From positions 3,291,001 through 3,355,000 of the forward strand of contig NZ_JABWRE020000001.1 in assembly GCF_014268815.2 (NCBI RefSeq): a stretch of 64,000 nt of DNA, given 5' to 3'. The translations under genes and the position numbers were made by a program. This DNA comes from Pseudomonas urmiensis. Lineage in GTDB: Bacteria; Pseudomonadota; Gammaproteobacteria; Pseudomonadales; Pseudomonadaceae. Position 1 is the stretch's first letter. The number at the start of each line of letters is the position of its first letter. Positions 37,037-43,863 of this stretch are shown piece after piece. The notes below the pieces were generated by a model. The model worked only from the letters and a program-made list of their open reading frames with translations. It was not told where the DNA came from and searched no databases.

Positions 37037-38500
37037 ATGAAATCCACTGATCCGCTCGCTGCCTCCCCGGATCTCGAGCGCATTGGCATAACCGATAATG
37101 AATTAGCGCGGGTGCATATTTACCCATCACATGAATCCATCGTTGCTATAGATCAGCTGAATCAACAGCCTGTACCCGTATTTATCTTACCGCATTCAAG
37201 CATGGGACTCGGCGACATCGTTAAGCTCACCTTCCAGGGTTTCCGGGGTGACAATCCGCCCACAATAAGACGTTGGTCGATCACGATAGAAACAACAGAC
37301 ACACTCATCGAATTTAGAGTACCCGACAGCGAGTTTTCAGTCTGGAAAGGTAACTACATCAAGGTAAATTATACCGTTTTGGCAAAGGACTCAGACGAGA
37401 TTAAATTCACCTCCTCTGAACAACGCTTCGATATTGTAAAAACATACGAGTCAGACAACCTCCTCGAGCCACCGACTATCCCCGACACTGAAGATGGATT
37501 TCTGAATCCAGCATTGATTGGCGCCGAGGGAGCGACAGTAACGCTTCGCTACGATGATGTTGAGGAACATGATGAAGGGGTGCTATTGATTCAGGCATTC
37601 AACGGTTCGGACTCAGTCGTTGCCAATACCCAACAATGGCGCAGGGCCAACACCGATGATGTAAACAACAAGCGGTTAAACTTCACCATCGAGAAGGCTT
37701 GGTTTGAGCAGCTACTTGACCACCAACTTAAACTCAGCGCCCAGATTGCAACCACGTCATTCGCCCGCAGCTCCAAGCCAGGCGAACTCACTGTGAAAAA
37801 ATCTCGAATCCTTCCCGCTCCCAGCCTGGCGGGTGCTGTCAACGGTGAAGTCGCCGCGATTGTCATACGCCAGGCGGCTGTCCTGCAGATCCCCAAAGAT
37901 GCCGAAATACAGGATGCGACCGTACTGGGTTGCGTAAGTACCGAGCAAGGCACATTACTCGCCAGCGTGGTGATGAAACCTCCGACCGATAAGCAAGACA
38001 ACGTAATTGCGTTTCCGGAAGCCCTATTCTCTTCCCACATTGGGGAATCGCTGAACTGGTACTACGAAGTATGCGATGGAATCACATACGAACGCTCCCT
38101 GCTACGAAACATTAAGCTCAACAACCTTCCATTGAGTTCAATGCCAGCGATTCAGTGTGTCGAAACCTATGGAGAGGACACATTGGCGCTTAAAAACCTG
38201 ATGCCTGCCTTGAGCGGTGCCAGCCTTAAACTCAACCGTTGGCCATTCATGAAGCAGGGGCAGATCGTTAATATCAAGGTTTCATTAAAATATGAAAAAG
38301 AGAGAAAGGATTACGCATTCGAACAACATCTCGTTAGCGCCGACGATGTCAAACAAGGCGCTGTAGTCAAGCTACTGCCACGCGAAGAACTCCTTAAAGT
38401 ACAACACGGTAGCCATATGGTGATCACGGCCCAAGTCGCGTTTAGAAACGGCGGCCCTGCTCAGCCTTTCAAATCGGTGACCTTGCAACTGATTGATTGA
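37037..38500 (+). CDS. Beta-rich hypothetical protein with repeated Ig/Fn3-like segments
   Basis: A 487-residue soluble protein with no recognised family. Alternating strands with repeated 'LPxSSMGLGDIVKLTFQGF', 'GAEGATVTLRY' and 'KQGQIVNIKVSL'-like units suggest three or four Ig/Fn3-like domains, a style common in Pseudomonas RHS-linked proteins. It lacks a signal peptide and membrane segments. The start at 37037 is preferred because GAGGAC lies at proper spacing; ATG 37031 sits too close to that site. It is the first gene of the cassette and divergent from RHS1, with a 167-bp shared upstream region. Codon use is more AT-rich than core genes. Confidence 0.78.
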   Translation: MKSTDPLAASPDLERIGITDNELARVHIYPSHESIVAIDQLNQQPVPVFILPHSSMGLGDIVKLTFQGFRGDNPPTIRRWSITIETTDTLIEFRVPDSEFSVWKGNYIKVNYTVLAKDSDEIKFTSSEQRFDIVKTYESDNLLEPPTIPDTEDGFLNPALIGAEGATVTLRYDDVEEHDEGVLLIQAFNGSDSVVANTQQWRRANTDDVNNKRLNFTIEKAWFEQLLDHQLKLSAQIATTSFARSSKPGELTVKKSRILPAPSLAGAVNGEVAAIVIRQAAVLQIPKDAEIQDATVLGCVSTEQGTLLASVVMKPPTDKQDNVIAFPEALFSSHIGESLNWYYEVCDGITYERSLLRNIKLNNLPLSSMPAIQCVETYGEDTLALKNLMPALSGASLKLNRWPFMKQGQIVNIKVSLKYEKERKDYAFEQHLVSADDVKQGAVVKLLPREELLKVQHGSHMVITAQVAFRNGGPAQPFKSVTLQLID

Positions 38501-38530
38501 CTCCAGGCCGCTTCGGCAGAGGATTCGCCC

Positions 38531-39655
38531 ATGGAAAATGTATCACCTACCCCCCTGCACAATACATCAGCCGAGGCACACCTCCTCACGGATGCGCAAA
38601 CCCTAAATTGCGAAATCACACTTGACGGTTTCCCTTCGGCAAATGCATCTGAGCGCCGCGGCAGCATGTATGCCAACGGTGCGCAACAATTGGCTATACG
38701 CGTGAAACTCTGGCGAGCGGGCGGTGTGGTTTCACCTGAAGAATGGGACTCGCTCACCCTGCTTCACAGCGATAAAGAAACTAAAGTCGATGTTTTACCG
38801 ATCCAAGAACCACCGCTTCTAGAGGTCTCTGGCAAGTGGGCCTGCACGCCGATCAGAAGCGCTGTCTACGAACAGGCGCATGACGCATCCCCCCTGGTCA
38901 ATGCAGAGGAATATTCAAACGCATGGACATATAGAGTTTTGTACCTTCACAGCACAGTTGCCGAGACCACTGGCGCAACAGATTTTTATGTGTGCGTGAC
39001 CGATGTCGATGGAAAGAAACATATCATGACTAATCAGTCAATCACTATATCGATTACACGCCGCCCAAGCCCACCAGAAATCACAATCACTTCAAAAAAT
39101 ATAGCCGGATTTGATTACACCCTTAGGAATGACGAAGTCGGATACACCGAAACATACAAGTACGATTACAACCTCACGACCACAGAGTATTTTATAGTGC
39201 ATGTGCCGGGAGGATTCACAACCTGCAATGTCAAAGAGCATCACGACAGCAGCTTAATAAAGCGTGGTTCCATTGTACGCTTCGAGCGGGATGATGCTGG
39301 TGAACGGCTATGCACAGTCACCGGCTTGATCAGACACAAAAACCAAGAACACATAACTTTCGATGAACGGCTTTACGGCTCCGATCTAAGTCCAGCTTTT
39401 GGAGATCGTCTATCAAAGCTCCCCGTTCACGGGCCACTCGATGACCATACCATCGTCATTTCGGTTCACCGCTTCGATGATATCTTTGCACATTTGATTG
39501 AAAAAGAAGCTCGCGAAACCCTGTTCAGCAGCATGGGTGAAGGCTTGACTATGATTTTCCGCAATCAGCAAGGAAACGAAATTGAACAAACCATTTCATT
39601 TGTTGCGAAAGGCCAAAATTACCATAGAAACGTCATCAGCGAGAGCATGCCATGA
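38531..39655 (+). CDS. Hypothetical beta-rich protein, 'large' member of pair 1
   Basis: This 374-residue protein has no named domain. It shares several motifs in the same order with the gene at 40237: ANGAQQLAIRVKL, SIVRFERD, TVTGLI, VISVHR and a final SFVAKGQNYHR. It lacks the N-terminal Ig-like segment of that paralogue. There is no signal peptide. It starts 30 bp after the preceding gene, with GAGG as ribosome-binding site, and its stop overlaps the next small gene (ATGA). The pairing with a small downstream gene is repeated at 40237/41570. Function unknown. Confidence 0.78.
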   Translation: MENVSPTPLHNTSAEAHLLTDAQTLNCEITLDGFPSANASERRGSMYANGAQQLAIRVKLWRAGGVVSPEEWDSLTLLHSDKETKVDVLPIQEPPLLEVSGKWACTPIRSAVYEQAHDASPLVNAEEYSNAWTYRVLYLHSTVAETTGATDFYVCVTDVDGKKHIMTNQSITISITRRPSPPEITITSKNIAGFDYTLRNDEVGYTETYKYDYNLTTTEYFIVHVPGGFTTCNVKEHHDSSLIKRGSIVRFERDDAGERLCTVTGLIRHKNQEHITFDERLYGSDLSPAFGDRLSKLPVHGPLDDHTIVISVHRFDDIFAHLIEKEARETLFSSMGEGLTMIFRNQQGNEIEQTISFVAKGQNYHRNVISESMP

Positions 39656-40029
39656 GAATTTTACTGTCGAACGACCCCGAGTTTGTCTCATCCGCTTGGT
39701 ACCTCGACATCCAGCAAGGCGCTCAATATATTAATCTTCCTACTCATCCGGACGGTTCCGGCGCCGTTTCCGCCAAGTATTTCAGACTTGAGAATATACC
39801 TTCATCATGGGAGATCGAAATAGGGTTGGGTAACAGCCTCGATCCTGGGCATTTTTTCACCCGGATTGCACTGAGGACTACTAATTTCAACACAACCACT
39901 GGCGTTATCGAATATTTGTCAGCCCTAGTACACCCTGATGGTGTAATTGCACAAGGGGTGTTAAAAGACACTGGCATTTACGATGAGATGTCCGACAATG
40001 ACATCTTCACCAAAATGAACATTCGATAG
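39652..40029 (+). CDS. Small hypothetical protein, 'small' member of pair 1
   Basis: A 125-residue soluble protein beginning MRILLSNDPEFVSSAWYLDI. It is translationally coupled to the gene before it by an ATGA overlap, which argues that the two products are made in a fixed ratio and may bind each other. The small partner of the second pair also starts MRI but is otherwise hard to align by eye. No family is recognised. One stretch, YFRLENIPSSWEIEIGLG, suggests beta structure. Confidence 0.65.
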   Translation: MRILLSNDPEFVSSAWYLDIQQGAQYINLPTHPDGSGAVSAKYFRLENIPSSWEIEIGLGNSLDPGHFFTRIALRTTNFNTTTGVIEYLSALVHPDGVIAQGVLKDTGIYDEMSDNDIFTKMNIR

Positions 40030-40085
40030 TATTTACCCCCCCTAACCCACCCAGCACAAAGTGCTTTTGAGCACCCTAAAACCCC

Positions 40086-40175
40086 ACATACCTCCAAGAC
40101 ACATACCTCCAAGACAACGAAAGACAACGAAAGACAACGAAAGACAACGAAAGACAACGAGAGACAACGAAAGAC
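40086..40175 (+). repeat. Tandem repeat array: 2 x 15 bp followed by 6 x 10 bp
   Basis: Two copies of ACATACCTCCAAGAC (40086-40115) run into six copies of a 10-bp unit AAGACAACGA (40111-40170; the sixth has one change) and a partial seventh. The array lies in the 207-bp gap between pair 1 and pair 2 and about 60 bp upstream of the next start codon. A small overlapping hairpin (AGCAC/GTGCT) lies just before, at about 40,050-40,078. Arrays of this kind change copy number by slippage. Confidence 0.95.
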
Positions 40176-40236
40176 GAATAGAACTTCCAGCGGTACCGTT
40201 CATTCTGCGTCCACCTCAACTCAGTAGGAGTAGTAA

Positions 40237-41559
40237 ATGAATCCAAGCTTTGGACAGCAAGCCAACTACAGCGGGGGCGTTTTCATCTTACCAGACGTGG
40301 TTTCCAGCCTTTCACTCAAGGATAAGGTTCACTTCTTGGCAGACCCGGAATTTATTCCAAAGGCGACGCGAGATTGGACCTGTGACTCAGGCACGATCAC
40401 TGCTGGCGGCCTCTATGAATCGAATAAAGCGTCTGGCAGCTCGAAGGTTTCTTGTCACCTTCGGCACAACAATGTAACTTACCTGCCTGGCCAGGTGACT
40501 TTAAATCATCATGACTTCCAGCTCGATCAACAAGGAGCCGTACAATCCGGAACAATTGAACTTCCAGATTTTGCGCCCCCCCTCCCCCTCAGAGCCGATA
40601 TGTTTGGTAATGGCGCTCAACAACTGGCCATGAAGGTTCAGATCAAAATGGATGGAGAGGAAAAAGTCACTGAAGATGAGTGGAAAACATTCTCTTTATT
40701 TGACTACTATAGTCATCAGGCCATCCCTTCTCTCGAGTACACAACGCCACATCCCATATTAGAATCACTCAGTACAGACTGGGCGCTGGCCACTGAGCGA
40801 AATCCAGATTTTAATCCAGCGAGCGCCCAACTAAGAACGAGTAAAAACTACAAAAAAACCTCCGACGACTCACGCACTTTTTACTTGCACAGTCTCGCAC
40901 CGCCAGCTTCGCGAAAAAAATTATACGCCGGCTTACAAGACAGGCATGGCTGGTGGCACTTCTTCACCGAACAAACCAATACATTTGAAGTTGCCGTATT
41001 ACCATTCAATACGCCTCAACTAACAATGTCCACGGAGCCAGTTTTACGATTTGGCTTTGACAACGACAGTGTCCCCTATGATTACGAGATGAATTTCGAC
41101 ACATACGAATACTACCAAGTCTCGGTAAAGGGCGGCTTCAAGTTCTGCACCGTCAAAGGCGAGGACGAACCAACGGAAAAGGAACCACGCAAATCCATTG
41201 TTCGATTTGAACGCGACATACCAGCCGATTCTGTTTGCAGTGTAACAGGAATTATACTCACAAAAGACCAACCCAACGTCATTTTCGACAGCGAGCTACT
41301 AAGAATTCCGGTATTTTCTTCACTGAGTGATTTGAAAGTCGCACGTAAACCTGACAATGATTCCGTCATTATTTCTGTGCATCGCTTATCCAACCTCGAA
41401 ATAAACAAACTAAGCGAGGCACAGCGCGAATTGCTTTTTGAGGGCTACGCCAAAAACCTCCTGCTTGAGTTTTACGACGAGGACGGCAACCGTATCACAA
41501 AAGTATTTGGCTTCATCCCGAAAAACCAAAGCCGCCACCGTGACACATTAATATTTTAG
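40237..41559 (+). CDS. Hypothetical beta-rich protein, 'large' member of pair 2
   Basis: This 440-residue protein is a paralogue of the one at 38531 (FGNGAQQLAMKVQI, SIVRFERD, VTGIIL, IISVHR, final GFIPKNQSRHR). It carries an extra N-terminal Ig-like segment with WTCDSGTITAGGLYE, recalling the 'W...GTI...G-Y' pattern of the modules in the genes at 27441 and 29761. This links the two sides of the island. The start follows AGGAG. It is followed by a small gene after 10 bp. No signal peptide or membrane segment is seen. Function unknown. Confidence 0.78.
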   Translation: MNPSFGQQANYSGGVFILPDVVSSLSLKDKVHFLADPEFIPKATRDWTCDSGTITAGGLYESNKASGSSKVSCHLRHNNVTYLPGQVTLNHHDFQLDQQGAVQSGTIELPDFAPPLPLRADMFGNGAQQLAMKVQIKMDGEEKVTEDEWKTFSLFDYYSHQAIPSLEYTTPHPILESLSTDWALATERNPDFNPASAQLRTSKNYKKTSDDSRTFYLHSLAPPASRKKLYAGLQDRHGWWHFFTEQTNTFEVAVLPFNTPQLTMSTEPVLRFGFDNDSVPYDYEMNFDTYEYYQVSVKGGFKFCTVKGEDEPTEKEPRKSIVRFERDIPADSVCSVTGIILTKDQPNVIFDSELLRIPVFSSLSDLKVARKPDNDSVIISVHRLSNLEINKLSEAQRELLFEGYAKNLLLEFYDEDGNRITKVFGFIPKNQSRHRDTLIF

Positions 41560-41569
41560 AGGCTCACAC

Positions 41570-41851
41570 ATGCGAATCTATCAAGCTAAATCCTTGCCTG
41601 ACCCGACCTCACGTCTAACGACCCCTTATTTTGATAACGGAACTGCTTGGGTCTACGATGATAGTTATTATATTAAAATCATGGACTTGCGCGCGACGGA
41701 AAAATTTACCATTCGTGAATGGGACAACCACACCGACATCTACACCTTCAAAAGTCTCCTGCACCTCACCACCACCGGCTGGCTGAGGTGGGGCGATCTA
41801 AGAAGACCCCCCCCTGGTTTAGTCGCCCCAGGCCTCATCAAAATGAAGTAG
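41570..41851 (+). CDS. Small hypothetical protein, 'small' member of pair 2
   Basis: A 93-residue protein starting MRIYQAKSLPDPTSRL, with an aromatic-rich centre (GTAWVYDDSYYIKIM) and a Pro/Gly-rich C-terminus. It begins 10 bp after its larger partner with a GAGG site. It is in the same relative position as the 125-residue gene of pair 1, and both start MRI. RHS2 follows after 75 bp with no obvious terminator, so they may share a transcript. No family recognised. Confidence 0.62.
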   Translation: MRIYQAKSLPDPTSRLTTPYFDNGTAWVYDDSYYIKIMDLRATEKFTIREWDNHTDIYTFKSLLHLTTTGWLRWGDLRRPPPGLVAPGLIKMK

Positions 41852-41926
41852 CCTCTTCAACGTTATATTTATATACAGTGAATTAATACATTGCCTAGCT
41901 CACTACACTAAGCGACGGGTAAAACT

Positions 41927-43863
41927 ATGACCGCCACGACCGCCCTCCACTCCAACGCCTTCAACTTCATGAGTTTCCTGCAAAGCGGCGTCGACCCGCG
42001 TACAGGCCAGTACACGGTGTCGCTCAACTTGCCGCAGGTCGAAGCCAACGCCCTGCTCGGCCCAAGCCTGCCCCTGGCGCTGTTCTTCAACCCGCTCAAT
42101 CAGCAAGACACAGGCTACGGCAAGGGCTGGAACCTGCAGCTGTCGCAATTCACTCCCGATACCCAGGTGGCGGCTCTACATACCGGCGAAAGCTTCTTGG
42201 TCACCAGCCGTAACGGCGCGCAAATGCTGATGGAAGAGAAGAAGCTCGACAGCTTTCACCTGGATGAAGTAGCCGATGGCGGATCGACCCACTACCTCGT
42301 CGAGCACCGCTCCGGGCTGCTCGAAAAACTCCAAATCCGCGCTGCCAGCCGGCCTGTCGCGCTGCCTGTCGAGGTCTGGACTCGGCAAACCCTGCCGCTG
42401 AAGTTCACCTATGCGTCCTTCGAGTCTGATGGCCAGACCTACGACCGGCTGGCCAGCATCGAGGGCAGTGACGTCGAAGGCGTCTATGCCCCGCTGCTCG
42501 AAATCAAGCGTGATGAAAGCAAGCGCCAAGTGGAGATCACCCTCAATCCGCAGGGCGCTGCCGCCACCCAGGTACGCTTCGTCATGCAATTGGATACGCA
42601 AGGCCGGGTGATTGAACTGCAATTACCGACGGTCGATGGTAATCAGGCCAAGTGGCGCTTCATGTATACCGTCAGCCATACCTACAACTGTCTTGCAGAG
42701 GTGCGTACCCCTACCGGTGCTTGGGAGCTCATCACCTATGATCCGGTAGGGCATAAGCGCAGTAACAACCTTCCCGGCACCCTGCCCAGGGTTTCCAAGC
42801 ATGAGGTTCGGCCTGGTAACGCCGACGAGGTGCCCAAGGCCGGCGCCAGTTGCAATCAAATCGTCAGCTACGCGTACACAGTGAACACCGAAGAAGACGG
42901 CTACCAGGCTGACAATAACTTCCTGGGGGCCAACCTCGCGCTCGGCGAACCCACGCCGGGGTTGGATATCCTCTACAAGCATCCCAACCCTTATCGCTAT
43001 GGCTCGGTAGAAACGTTGCTGAGCGCCGATGGCAAAACAAGCCTGCGCAGCATCGAACGGCACTTCAACAAGTTCCACCTGCTGACCCGTGAGATCACCA
43101 GCCAAGGGCCTGCGGATGACCTGCACATCCAGACCGTGGAGACCAGCTATGCCTATACGGAAGGCAAACCTTTCAAGGACCAGCCTGCCTATTGCCAGCT
43201 GCCGCTGACCACCACTACCACCTGGCGCAAAGCTAAAACCGACACTGCCCGAACGGAGGTGCTCAAGCGTACCTATCACGATGACGGCAACCTGCACACC
43301 GTAGAGCACCCCAGCGGCGTGGTCGAAACCAGCCTCTGGTACCCCGCCGCCGGAGAGATCGACAAGTGCCCGGCAGACCCAAGTGGTTTCGTACGCCACC
43401 TCAAGAGCAAGACCGTGACACCGGCCAAGCCTGGGCAAACGCTCGATGCACCGATCCTGTCCCAGGGTTATCGCTACCGCACGCTGCCGGCGTATGAAGG
43501 CAATGCGAGCACCACCGCTTGGCATGTCGTAGAGGTAGAGACGCTGGATCAGATCAATGAGGGAGGGGCAGTGATCCAGCCCCTGCAGAGCACCCAGTAC
43601 AAGTATTTCGAGCGCATCGAGCAGCCTCTCACCTATGGCCGTTTGGAGGAGCACACGCTCACCATGAACGACCTGCCAACCAAGACCAGTTACACCTACG
43701 CCACTCGGGCGCCAACGTTTGCCACTCATGACAATAACGAAACAGTGCTGGTGACCACCCAGACGGTCACCGGACACGACAACAGCGCCACGAACATCAT
43801 CAAAAAAACCACGACCAGCGAACACTCGCTGCTCACTGGAGAATTATTACTTAGCGAAGATGA
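41927..43863 (+). repeat. Inverted copy 2 of the 1.94-kb RHS N-terminal repeat
   Basis: Partner of 34933-36869. The two arms face each other across a 5,057-bp interval (36870-41926) that contains five genes. Such long, near-identical inverted arms are substrates for homologous recombination and gene conversion. Confidence 0.95.

Noticed and set aside
40086..40175. CRISPR-like array
   Set aside because: The units are direct 10- and 15-bp tandem repeats without spacers, and no cas gene is present.
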